In this document: positions 45,492 through 56,211 of the stretch, in pieces
How positions within the stretch are numbered: the first letter of the stretch is position 1
Layout: the number at the start of each line of letters is the position of its first letter
NCBI GenBank assembly: GCA_021014945.1
Contig: MU266444.1
Span: forward strand, 1 to 64,000
DNA: 64,000 nt
Source: Leucogyrophana mollusca
Taxonomy: Eukaryota; Basidiomycota; Agaricomycetes; Boletales
Direction of reading: 5' to 3'
The notes under the pieces: generated by a model
Seen by the model: only the letters and a program-made list of their open reading frames with translations
Database searches by the model: none
Told to the model about the DNA's origin: nothing
Made by a program: the position numbers and the translations under genes

Positions 45492-48400
45492 TCACCAGCA
45501 GCTTAGCAGTGGTTTTGCCTCTACCATCTCCAAGTGCTATGTCATTGCAGATCAGCATCAATTAGCAATAAGAGACAGGTGACCACTAACCTCTACAATG
45601 ACAGTTCGTTTTTGTTGCTCAGCATCGTCAACGTTCATCCAATCGAGGCTCCGGTCTGGTTGGCGAGTGCGGCCGTTTTGGCTGTTCCACCGCGTGTGAT
45701 TTCTAGGGGAAATAACATCAACATGGGACATGGATTTTGACATAGCTGCTAGATCCTCTTCTGTTACTGAATTTGCCAGCGAGTAATCCTCAGGGACGGA
45801 CACGAGCCCACCGGGGCTTCCGGGTAGTGTGAACTGTTGCGACGAAGACAAGTCTAGTCCGGTCGCAGACTCGGAGTTAGGAATGAGCAATGGCTGCGGC
45901 GCTGACTCCGCAACATCCACTTCCTCTTCTTCTTCCTCGATGACGGGCTCTTCTACCCCTAGACGCTGCAAACTGGCTTCTACGGCATCCAGACGCTCGA
46001 GGTGCTCGAGGACAGTGACCCCTGTGGTGCCAGGGTGCACCTTCTGGAATTTGGCCGAGAAGGGGACAGGGCGAGAAGCTTCTGACGATCTCCGGCGGAC
46101 AGGTGGTGGGAATTCGCTAGAGTAGCTGTGACTACGTGCACGGCGTGGAAGTGGCATAGTGCTGATTGAGGGACGAGGAGAGGCTGTCAATGGTCCTACC
46201 CCAGGAGGACGTGGTGCTTCTTCCATGATCTCCATTTCGTCATCCCATACGAGGGCCTTCGTTCTCCGGGTCAGTTCAAGAGGTCCTGCAATAAATGAGA
46301 GGCTGTCTACTGTGAGGTCAGTTCACCAAGCTTACCTTCATCCTAGAAGACAGCGAATCGTGGTAAGTACTGAACAACAGGAGCAAAATAGTGGACGAGT
46401 AGTGGCTTACCGCATGTTTGAGCGACTCGACAATGTTGTAGGCCTGACCTTTGATGACAGCCAGTTGTCTCTGAAAGGGTATCTTCAGTAACCCCCGAAT
46501 GTCACCTGATTAGCACGTACTCTGAACATTTTTGGATGATAATCCGGGTCGACGGCAAAGAGCTTGCGAAGCTGGAAAGTTGTCTCCTCCCACCAGGCTT
46601 TCGAAGTAAGAAGGGGTAAAAAGTGATTGCGGGTTTTCTCGCTGAACGGTCGACCGATGAGACTAACGGGTAAATACAGCCATCCATATGTATACGAACG
46701 CCATCCTTGTGGGTGTTCGTGGGGGAACGAGAGTGAGTTGTCTATGGCGGCAATGTGGATATGTGGTTGCCGGGTGTAGTCGGATTGAGGTGAGTTGTTC
46801 TGTTGCGACGGTGGGACCGCGTTTACGAAAGTGACACTGGACTGGGAGGTACTAGCCGTAGCGTCAGGTCGACGAAGTTCGCTCATCAGCGGCATTTGTG
46901 GGCGTGCCGACGGGCTGGGTGCGATGTCTACCAGAGACTTCTCGTGGTCGCCTTCGCAATACTTGATCATATAGTTGTCGGCTCCGCGGTCAGTGTTCAG
47001 CATAAGATAATCTGAAAAGAACGTCAACAAATCTGAAACCCACGTTGTAGAAAAGCGTGATACCTAGTATGACAAGCCTAAAAGGTTGTTAGCATCTACG
47101 CGACCCAAATCGTCCCGAACTGTACGCACTTCTCTAATTCCTCGCGGAAACTCTGCTGCAATGTACGAGACCAATAGAAAGGTCGACCGGACTCGCTTTC
47201 TTCGGTGGCATCAAAGAGGGCTCTCTCTTCTTCTGGGTCTTCTTCGTTTTCGTCTTCGTCGCCTGTCCTGCCACATATGATTTTGAGGGCTCCTAGAAAC
47301 TTCTTGGTAGGTAAGCCTTTCCGATGAGTGGAGTCGTCAAATGTGTCTGTTATGGAGCGACCGGGCCATGGGTGCTTGCGGAGGAAATCAGAGGCATCTG
47401 AAACCAATATTCGATACTTCACGGCAAACGATTTCAAAGGTGTATCTACCAGTGTAACCGTGCAAGAAGTATTGCATACTGCCTATTTTATCAGGTAGTG
47501 GCTTTCCCTTCTTCGCAGCGTTCCTGTCAAGCCAGTCATAAAAGAATGCCTAGCGAGTCATCTGTAAGTAGAGGTCTTAGAAGAATTAAGGAAACTTAGG
47601 CACTGGACTGGACAGGGAAACGAGCTGTGTACGAGGCACGATATTCAGGCCTAGTCGTTCGTCTAGTAGAGACCCGGCAGCTTCGGATATGTAGCTGGAA
47701 GATCATCGTCATATGAAGAAGCCCTGGACGATGACGTAAAATGATTACCTGAGATTGGGTATGAGGCAACTTCGACCAAAGGGTATAATCCAGCGGAATT
47801 GTCGATGTATCCACTTCGTCGTCTGTTTAGGTATGAGACATTTGGCCTCAGACAACCAGGGATCAGGTGAAAGGTCGTACCTTTGGATTAAGTCGGCCGT
47901 ATGGTTCTTCGTCCTTGGGCTTGAATACTCTGCAGGACATCTTGAGCTTGGACTCCTTGTAGATGTACATTTCTGACTCACGCAACGGTTTGCACCCGAC
48001 CGTCAACCTTTGCTCTGGCAAAGTAGGACCCAGAAGAGCCTTTCGTGATCATCTTCGGATGAATACCAGCTGAAATTGCATTCCGGACTGATTGCGAGAG
48101 GCTTGTGGGTATTAGTACGGATATCGGGGAAGTGGTACGCCAAAGCTTACTTGTCAAACGTCGCCTGGGTCATGGGAGGTTTATGGTCGAGAGTCTTCGC
48201 CTGATTAATCAGCATGAATGAGTCGGAGTGGCCTGTGGTATGTTGTAGTGAGCTCACCATTGGCACAATGGAATCTCCAGCAGCAATAAGTCCTGGAGGC
48301 GGTTCGAAGACGCTCTGCCAGATTTCCTTCCGCGAATGATCTTCCACCTTTTTCTTCCTCTTCACCTTCTGGGCGATAGATTCGGTCCACCTGGCGAACG

Positions 48401-48607
48401 GTTCTGCAATCGAGGAAATACCACTGGGGTTGGAACTCACCTCTTGAAAGCATTATCAAGCTTGCTCAAGTCAATATGACCGGGCTTGTGAGCACGACGT
48501 AAACTGCGTCCTCGTGCAGGCTTAATGGACGACTCTTGCTCGCCGACGTCCGTCTCCTCCTCCTCCAGGGTTTGTGGTAGAGGCTCGTATCCGGCAGTAC
48601 TTGGCAT
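45492..48607 (-). CDS. LSB6: Type II phosphatidylinositol 4-kinase (LSB6 type)
   Basis: Starts MPSTAGYEPLPQTLEEEETD at 48607. About 800 codons after removing introns. The N-terminal part has FKRWTESIAQKVKRKKK with a small insert, then the kinase: MITKGSSGSYFARAKVDGRV, the nucleotide-binding loop, and VFKPKDEEPYGRLNPKTTKW. Next are YISEAAASLLDERLGLNIVP, TQLVSLSSPAFFYDW, DASDFLRKHPWPGRS, LDYLMLNTDRGADNYMIKYC with the catalytic D....N, and IHIAAIDNSLSFPHEHPQGW, where the metal-binding Asp is IDN. The tail is Ser/Pro-rich with a coiled stretch, and the last exon splices VIVE to HLEMVEAKPLLSCW, with TGA at 45492-45494. The Cys-rich CCPCC palmitoylation motif of animal enzymes is not obvious. It makes PI4P on endomembranes; in yeast Lsb6 also affects endosome movement. 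Confidence 0.9.
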
Positions 48608-48958
48608 GTTGGAGTTCCAGAGCTGGTAAAGTGTCCGAGACTAGTAAAGTATGAAAGCAGCACAAGGTTTCTGGTGATTGGGATGAGTTTAGCCCCTTGT
48701 GAGCGTGGTGAAGCCCTTAGCCGAGTTGCATTTCACAGCCAGGCTGCGTGTCCGCGCCACGCCCAAATGAGCACGTGTAGCGGGTACAGTCGCATTCATC
48801 GAGCGATATATTGGTTCCGATTCGACACATTATGATGCATTGCAAAATGAGTAAATGTAAGGTAAGAAGCGAGACCATCGGGGTCCCGAGTGAAGTGAAT
48901 GTAGCGGAAGGGTTTGCAATGTGAAAATACCGATATATCATGAACGGGATTTAACTAT

Positions 48959-50473
48959 TTATTCGCGTTTAGCAAGCGGAGGTGTTTGAGAACCATCTGA
49001 ACCCGTCGTGCTGCTATTGCTGTCAGTTTGTCTTTGCGCAAACGGCAGGAGAGAAGGCACTGCAGCGAGATATGGTGCGTTGAAGATAGATCTATCGAGA
49101 ACGGCGGGAATGGTTCTGATAGATATACTCAGCCAGAGGATGAACACGATGACTTATGGTGGTGTCAGAAAGCCTCGGAATTAAGGACGGAGAAAGGCTC
49201 GTACCAGACCAAATTGCGCCAAACACACGGAAGAAACCACTATTCAACACGGCACCCAGCTGCACGGAAAGCAGTGCGTAGACCCCGTTTGGGAAGACCA
49301 ATCCCCAGTACGCCAGGGAAAATGGAATGTTGCCCTCCTTGCGAAAAACGTTGTATATAGAGCATAGCGCAACCAGAATCCAACAGATTCCCATCGACCA
49401 CAAGGCGTAGGCACCGCAGAAACAAGCAGTGTACAAGACCTGGCCGGTGACGTCGGACGTTGGGAAATTGCCCTGGACGTGTAGCGGAAGAAGCTCAGAA
49501 AGATTCTGACCATTCACAAGGAGGGAGAATCCTCCCTGGCCCAAGGGTCCGAGGACCACGAATGCCGACAGGATGAGATCTGCGTCAGGGGGACCGTGCA
49601 AAATGAGCCGCGCCAGATACACCGTGATCATCATCAGAGCCAAGGTGAGTCCAATGATCACCATAGTGAGGGAAAACCCGGTCGTAAGAAGAGCGATGGT
49701 GGTAGAATGAGACTTGAGCTCGGCGGATAGTAGACCGCCTGTAGATGACGCGACAATAAGGGTGACAACCGGCAGTAGCCAAACTGCAGCCATCTTTGAG
49801 AGCGTGTGCTTCTGTTTTATCATCCTAGAAACCCTGTCACTCGAAAGGCGCAGTAAAGACCGGAAGCCAGACGTACATTGCATAAAGCATCCCAAATGCG
49901 ACCGCATATGACACAAGGGAGTCCAGCCACCAGAAACCCCACAGAGTATACAGAAATCTGGTCCCACCAAAGCCCCATTCCTGGTTAGCAACCTGAAAGG
50001 AATAAGATGAGGATCAAATCAAGTCACACGTCCGAGCAACGCACCAGGGCTATGTTTATGAGGGTGGCCGCACCCATCGGAAAGGCCCCGATGAAAAGAC
50101 TCTGCGCAGGATGTTGCAACATAACTGACCATACCTGATACCACGAGGAATTCAACGATACATCTCTCCATGCGCAATAACGACTCACCTCCGGAAACAT
50201 CGCGTACCGGGCGATCGTCGCGGAGCTGATTACCACGAACAGAAGCAGATTCAAGAAAAACATGATCAGAGTGATGGCCTTAATGGCAAGACTTCCGTGG
50301 CCGTAAGGAAAAGAGTGGACCAGAGCAGATGTAGCACCGGTTCCCATTATAACAGTGTGCCATGCCCAAGTGAAGTGGCTGGCGAGCAAAGTCAGAAGTT
50401 TCAGTGCAAAAAGGTTCACGGTTACATACCGAATGCACTCTCTCCACGTCTTCCTGGTAAGCGCTGTAGTCAT
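48959..50473 (-). CDS. SSU1-like sulfite/anion efflux transporter, copy 1
   Basis: Starts MTTALTRKTWRECIR at 50473. A short intron (gtatgt to cgccag) joins ECIR to HFTWAWHTVIMGTGATSALV. About ten hydrophobic segments follow, such as AIKAITLIMFFLNLLLFVVI, HPAQSLFIGAFPMGAATLIN, LWGFWWLDSLVSYAVAFGML, MAAVWLLPVVTLIVASSTGG and VFPNGVYALLSVQLGAVLNS. These are hallmarks of the tellurite-resistance/dicarboxylate (TDT) family that contains yeast Ssu1 and Mae1: FTxxWxxxxMGTG and FPMGAATLIN. The C-terminus is cytosolic and ends PPLAKRE at TAA 48959-48961. Ssu1 exports sulfite. Substrate assignment here is inferred from closeness to Ssu1 motifs and is not proven. A paralogue with the same first intron follows. 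Confidence 0.87.
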
Positions 50474-51281
50474 ATCCTAGTCCAAACGTTGGGGTCCGCG
50501 TTCTTGAAAGGTCACAAGAGGCTTCCACGGTCGTAGAAGATGTTGGGGAGTCGGTTCGGAGGGTAGAAATATTAGTGGGAACGAATGCCCCCCACGACTC
50601 TATATAGTAAATATGCAGACATGAATTCCGAATTGACGTTTGGCTAGTGTGGTCTGCTGAGTTTCGTGCAAGTTTCACCCGGAAACGCACCCAGGATGTG
50701 ATGCCCGATTACGACCCGCGTCCCCGACGTACCTCGTGAATTCTCGCCAGCCCTTGTCTTGATCAGGCCACATAATACTGGTTTCCGTTCTGACCAGCGC
50801 GGGATATGACCGTGATGAAAGGTCCGGGATGCAGCGGCTCAATAAGCGAATTCGGAATTGTGACACGCTGTGACCGGCTTGTGACCTGAATTCCGAATGG
50901 CATTCGCCATTGTCACGCCGCGATATCAGATATGCGCGTCATCATTGTGCATGCTTAATTTAAGTATACGGTCGACCTGCATATGGTTCTATGAGCTGAG
51001 ACCAGTGTCACTTGAGCTTGAGCAGCTTGAACCGACCTTGCCAGGGCAAATGATCCTCACTGAAAGGATGTCATGATCGAATGGCGGGCGTTCCGTTAAA
51101 CATGGGTACCATAGCCCGTGAACATGTTCGACGAACGGAGCTGATCCGAGTCACGCATCGGTTGCAATAATATATACATGCCTCCGAGTAGCTCTATCGC
51201 TATGTATTATCTGCGTGACGCGAGATGAGCACACTGAAGGAACGGTCTGCTTTTGACACACCCATTCCATCCGCTCGCGGC
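50474..51281. other. Intergenic between sulfite pump paralogues
   Basis: No gene is supported. A TATATA at 50601-50606 lies about 130 bp upstream of the copy 1 start and may be its TATA box. The rest holds the copy 2 3' UTR. Confidence 0.45.
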
Positions 51282-52857
51282 TCAACATCGCGAGCTCTCG
51301 TTGGACTCTTCTTTTCGTGACATTGCTATTGCCTCTTCTTCTAAACACGGTGCATCGAAAATCACTCCGCTCGGAACAAGGCGGGCAGTCGGAACAGCGA
51401 TGCATATCCAGAGCACCAATGTGGCCGCACCGTAAATAGCTCCCCACACGCGGAAGAAATGCGAGTCAAATGTGCGGTATAGTTGGATGGTTAAATTCGC
51501 ATAGACACCCTATATTCAGGCATATCGTTCTGGTGAGTTCTCATAACTTGTAGCGAAGACTCACGTTGGGGAAGATCATCGACCAAAACGATAGTTTGAA
51601 CGGGATGCGGTTGTGTCGCGCGGCATCTTGCAAGCCGAGTAATGCAAATAACAACCACATCGTCGCAAACGCCCAAAGTGCAACAGAAATGGCGGTACAG
51701 AGCACATAAAGTGAATCTGCTGTAGTCTGCGCGCGCAGAATAGCGGAGTCACCGTAGTGTAGGGGCAAGATAGATTTGAAAGATTGTCCGATAAGCAAGA
51801 TAGAATAGCCCGCTTGACCACATGGACCAAGGGGAAAGAAGGCAGACAGGATGGATAAACCTAGAGGATACCCGTGAATCATGAGCCGAAGGATGTAGAT
51901 CGTGAGCATCATCAGGGAAAGGGAGAGACCGATGGTGACCATGCAGGCAGAGAACACGGTGGTGAGTAGCGCATGAGATGGCGAGAATTCCACTAGCGCG
52001 GAGGCCAGCACACCCCCCGATGACGAACCAACGATCAAGGTAACCACTGGAAGCAGCCAAGCGGTAGTCATCGACTTTAGTGAGTGCTCTTGTCGCGTCA
52101 CCCTAGCAATCCAATGAGCAATCCGATGACGGGAATGGATCTTACGGCACGAACATGACATGCATCATACCCCAGCAACAAATAAAGGATATTGCAACAT
52201 CAAGCCACCACACTCCCCATATGAAATAGACAAACGTATCTCCTCCAAAGTTGTAAGTCTGGAAGATAGCGCCTATTGCGACGTTGATTAGAGTGGTGGC
52301 GCCCATGGGAAAGGTGCCTAGGTAGAGGCTCTGGACAGGGTGTCGAATCATCCGAGGCCAAATGTCAGGGAACAATATGTATCGAGCAGCACTGATGGCC
52401 GTAAATAGCATGAAGAGGCCCAGGTTGAAGAAGAAGAATATCATCGTCAGCGCCTTCATTGCTGTTGAGTCGTTTGCATATGGGTAGTTGTGAAAGAGGA
52501 TTGATATTGCGCCAGTCCCTGTTGAGACCATGGAGTCAGCTCTGGACAGGACAATACGATGCAAGGAAAATTCGCGGGTGACAGGTCACGAAGATCTTCG
52601 AGCTCGTTTGAATCTGTTTCACCAAGAGGGACGGGAGAAGGGCTTTTTGGATGGTATGGGCTTGTAAATGCCAGTGCTCCTACTGAAGGACATAAAAAAT
52701 GGGTGACGGGTCTACACACCCATTGTGACAGCGAACCATGCTGGAGTGAAATGGCTAGGAAACAATGGGTTCTTTAGGTTCACTTTGAAGCTAGCGCGGG
52801 TACCTACCGAACAATATCACTTAGAGACTTCTTCCGCAGGGTATTGTTTGCGCTCAT
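51282..52857 (-). CDS. SSU1-like sulfite/anion efflux transporter, copy 2
   Basis: Starts MSANNTLRKKSLSDIVR at 52857. A 50 nt intron (gtaggt to tcctag) splices DIVR to HFTPAWFAVTMG, and the next intron (donor gtgtgt) leads to TGAISILFHNYPYANDSTAM. The first intron is at the same codon phase and motif position as in copy 1. Membrane segments include MIFFFFNLGLFMLFTAISAA, HPVQSLYLGTFPMGATTLIN, WGVWWLDVAISFICCWGMMH, TTAWLLPVVTLIVGSSSGGV and FWSMIFPNG. After the FPNG exon end come VYANLTIQLYRTFDSHFFRV and WGAIYGAATLVLWICIAVPT, and the C-terminus ends SNESSRC at TGA 51282-51284. TDT family, like copy 1. Sequence has diverged substantially from copy 1, so the duplication is not recent. The reading frame is intact. 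Confidence 0.85.
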
Positions 52858-53358
52858 TGCAGAGGGGTAACTCGGCGCAAACGAGGCTCTGTATCAGTGT
52901 ATGGCCGAAGAAGGATGTCTACGAACTGATCATCCAGACACCTGGGAGAGCAAGCGGTTTTTAGGGTGTGGGAGGATGTTTCGAAGACCTCGCGGCGAGA
53001 AGCAAGGCGGGCACACGAGCACTGAGCGATTGCGCCATTTTTGGGCGAGAATCATGAACATGGGGCTTGTGATTTCTCAATGCAGATAGAGCGCTTTCGC
53101 TGGCAGGTCATTCATAAAGCACAAGAACGCAATAACTGGTTTTTGTACTTGTAAAGGCGGTGGCCTATGAGCCAGCCAGCAGAAACATACTGGACGGGCT
53201 AAGTACAGTTGGGACGCCTCGAGTCCTCGGTCCTCGGTCTAATTCTCACGAAGAAGCCTGGTGTGTCAATTATAAGGTCTCCGTTACTGAACCCTGGACG
53301 CTTTTTATTCTCTACCTTCAAGCCTTTCTCCTCTTCCTCGCCAACTACGCGACGCGAC
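52858..53358. other. Divergent intergenic region
   Basis: Promoters of SSU1 copy 2 (minus) and the following plus-strand gene lie here. An ATG at 53209 in frame with the next gene is possible, but the 50 codons it would add look like leader sequence. No other feature is supported. Confidence 0.45.
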
Positions 53359-55162
53359 ATGCTCAGCTTTTTGAAGTCCAGCTCTGCAAAGTCAAAGGCG
53401 ACCTTGGCGTCTGCCTCGGAGAAGCAGGCCGAGCAAGCGCCCGCGCCTGCTTCGATGTCAGAAGTGCCCAAATCCGAGTCGGAGTCGGCGTCTTCACGTA
53501 CTTCGCATGGAGATGCTGACGCATCTGCGGCCAATACTCCGTTGAGCCCCAGAAATATACCTTTACCCCCGGACTCTGATGCTCATACGACCCTCTCCCC
53601 CGACCCGAAGGACTCACCGAGCCAAAGTCCGTACGGCAAACAATCAAATACCGACGCCCGTCGGTTTTCCTTCCGCTCTTTTACTTTCTTGTATAGCCGG
53701 GGTGACCAGAAGCCTGACCACAAGCATGTCTTGACCGCTGATCAGGAGCACGAGAAGAAAGCTCGTGCAACTGCTGCCTATCAAGCTAAGCGCATCGGGA
53801 GACCTGTCTTCGCCAGCTCAGATAAGCGGGCCAAAGAGTCTGCTTTGATCGTGCGCTCGCTCATCGTCGGCGGCGCAACTCCAGCAGCTGCCAGAATCAC
53901 CAAGGCCGTCTCAAAACCAGAGATAGGCCGGGTGAAATCGCAGCTCATGCAGCCCAAGTCGGCCAACAAGGTCATCGCTCACTTACGTACGCTTTCGCTG
54001 TCGGAGGACGAGGCTTCTAAGAAGGTCGAACGTACGACCGAACCAACATTCCAGGCACCTATTCATGGCGTTTGTCTCGACGCTACCGATGCTGAAGCAC
54101 ATGATCGTCATTTCCGTTTCCTTTCGAGCATCGGAGTCACAGAAGATGTGTCGTCCAGCTTCCCTAGCGTTGCAACCGCGTCAATCAACTCGTTGTCCAT
54201 GATGTTCGAGGGCATGCATCTTGTGAACCTCGTCACTGCCACCGATCTAGGCCTCGGACAGCCCGGAGATGGCGAAGGAATATTGGCGGGAGCCGTTCCA
54301 ACCGCGGAGACCGTTATAAATGGGATAGAGCAGATTACGCCGCAGCTCATGGCGCTAGGATTTGCTACTGGCAAGGCTGTTCTACCTGATCACACGGGTG
54401 TTTATCCCCCCAATGACAGGATATCGGTTCTCACCTGTAAGTCGAGGTCCGCTGGTCGTACGCTCAGTCCTAATTTTTTATTTTTTTATTTTAATAGATT
54501 GGTGGGGTCTCGAGGTGGTCCTTCCGCCGTCCACACTGTCGTACCTCAACGTATGCCACATCTTGGGCGTCATATCTTCTTACTAATTCATCCCTGTTAT
54601 CAGAGTGCAAGCTCCATCTCAAATGCTGTCATTAATTTCTTGACTGCACTGTCTGTCATTAACAATGGCGTCCGCGAGGTTCTTCCTTTCGTGCGGTACA
54701 TCGGTCAATTCATAGATTTTGAATTTGACTCGATCAAGAAAGAAAACAAGGGTAAGGGGGTAGTCTGTGCTGCAACATGGTATGTCCCAAACATGCCTTG
54801 CCGTCTTCTTCGTACTAATCTTGGTCCTTAGGATCATGCCAGCTGCTATGGTACCACTTTCAACCACTGTCCATTAACATGTGCTGACAGCAATTTTGCA
54901 GGTGCCTCGCCCTTGGGACTTCCCGCCTCCACCCCCGCCGAAGGTCGTCATTCACGAGTCTCCTACTGAAGAGAACGAAACCGCCCCTGCAGGCCCAACC
55001 TCTGATACCCCGCGTCCTTCGTCCACATATTCCAACGAGACCGATGAGGAATCCGACCTTCCTAATCCGATACCATCTTCGCCCCCTGTGCTGCCAGAGC
55101 TCGTTGTCGGCTCACCCCCATCAGGGTCCGCCGAATTACACACAGAACCTGAGGTTCTCTGA
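53359..55162 (+). CDS. Uncharacterised, probably basidiomycete-restricted protein
   Basis: Best start MLSFLKSSSAKSKATLASAS at 53359. The N-terminal 170 residues are low-complexity Ser/Pro/Glu. A helical, likely folded core follows: HEKKARATAAYQAKRIGRPV, AKESALIVRSLIVGGATPAA, ARITKAVSKPEIGRVKSQLM, NKVIAHLRTLSLSEDEASKK, then FQAPIHGVCLDATDAEAHDR, MMFEGMHLVNLVTATDLGLG and GIEQITPQLMALGFATGKAV. Further exons give VYPPNDRISVLTYWWGLEVV, LPPSTLSYLN, ASSISNAVINFLTALSVINN, GVREVLPFVRYIGQFIDFEF and CAATWIMPAAMVPRPWDFPP. The tail is Pro/Ser/Glu-rich and ends ELHTEPEVL. Four or more introns are needed and all keep frame. No known domain is recognised. Hydrophobic patches around VVLPPSTLSYL and NFLTALSVI could be membrane-associated, but no clear transmembrane helix is seen. 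Confidence 0.78.
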
Positions 55163-55433
55163 TTAAGGCTCGATATTGTGTTTAGTGCTCGTATCTCATT
55201 CTCATCACGCTCGTTTTGCTTATTGCTTTCGTTTCCCTTACGACTCGTCACGCTGCTCAGTTACTCATCTTCTCGGAACATACTTCGGACTCAATTACTC
55301 CATCCCATCATCAATCGTCAGCTGCGTTACTCCCTCGTTGCATATTCCTCATACATAGGTCCGACCCGCTATTCATACATACTATAAGCCTCGTATACTC
55401 GGTAATTGACGGGCGCTCTCTATCCTGGGCAGT

Positions 55434-55885
55434 CTATTGGATCGAGACGACTGAGTCTGGTTCTGTGCAAAGGTAAGTTTTAAAATGCCGATGGAAACGC
55501 CGGGACATACCGATTGTCTCAATGATACCGCCTTGCAAGGATTGCAGGGAGGTGAGATACTGGTCTGGTATGGTCGCAGAGAAGCCCTAATGACGATCCT
55601 GTAAGCGATTGTCAGGATTACCGGAAGCACGGGTAAATCAGACCTTGAGATCCCCGTAACTCCCAAATTCTGTCTTGATAACTCCTCCTGTAATCGCAAA
55701 TATATGGTAGGGTAATCAGCTGAAACAAAACACTTCCACTGACCGGCCGCTTCGAGCTGATCCTTGGCCTTCTGATATTCGCTGTCGCTTGCCGCCTTGT
55801 CGAAGATCACGTTGTACTCTTTCGTCGGGTGTGAGCGATCGCATCAGCGGAACACGAAACTCTGGCACATACGTCTTCCTGCCAT
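55434..55885 (-). CDS. Peptidase inhibitor I9-like (subtilisin propeptide-type) small protein
   Basis: A four-exon gene with short exons that gives about 76 residues. ATG 55885 (MAGR) has a 13 nt first exon with donor gtatgt; exon 2 begins at 55818 and continues QYNVIFDKAASDSEYQKAKD and QLEAAG. Exon 3 supplies GVIKTEFGSYGDLK; exon 4 reads GFSATIPDQYLTSLQSLQGG, IIETI; a final short exon ends EPDSVVSIQ at TAG 55434-55436. All junctions keep frame and all use gt...ag. The pattern (YNVIFDK, KAKDQLEAAGGxI, GFSATIPD, IEPDSVVSIQ) is that of stand-alone I9 domains such as yeast Pbi2 and the mushroom inhibitor POIA1, which is also 76 residues. Such proteins inhibit subtilisin-like proteases or act as intramolecular chaperones. 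No signal peptide, so it is cytosolic or vacuolar by inference. Confidence 0.83.
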
Positions 55886-56211
55886 TTCTCTGGATTTTAC
55901 AAGTATAATTCAAGGTAAGATGATGATGGTAGGTAGAAAGGTTAGAGCTATCCCAGACTCGTCCGCAGTGCCCTTGCTTTTAAGTTGGCGCTCTCCCGGA
56001 TCCGTATTCGGGGTGACGCCATCGCATCTGGAGCTTGGAGTCCCAAAAGGGGATGCAGGCTGCGGGACCGTGTGTCGGCCATTGCCGTCCCCACCCTGAG
56101 CCACCTGGCAACAAGGTCGGTGACTCAGCAGCTCCGAGCTGTCGAAGTAAAGCGAAACTCGCGCCAGAGTCGCGAGCTTGAATGCGACGTGCTTTTCTCA
56201 GAATTATCAGC
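55886..56211. other. Divergent intergenic region
   Basis: A short region between the I9 inhibitor gene (minus) and the glycosylase gene (plus). Nothing further is supported. Confidence 0.5.

Noticed and set aside
53209..53358. Upstream ATG extending the unknown protein by 50 codons
   Set aside because: The added residues lack the composition of the rest, and the ATG at 53359 starts a natural Ser/Lys-rich N-terminus; kept only as an alternative.
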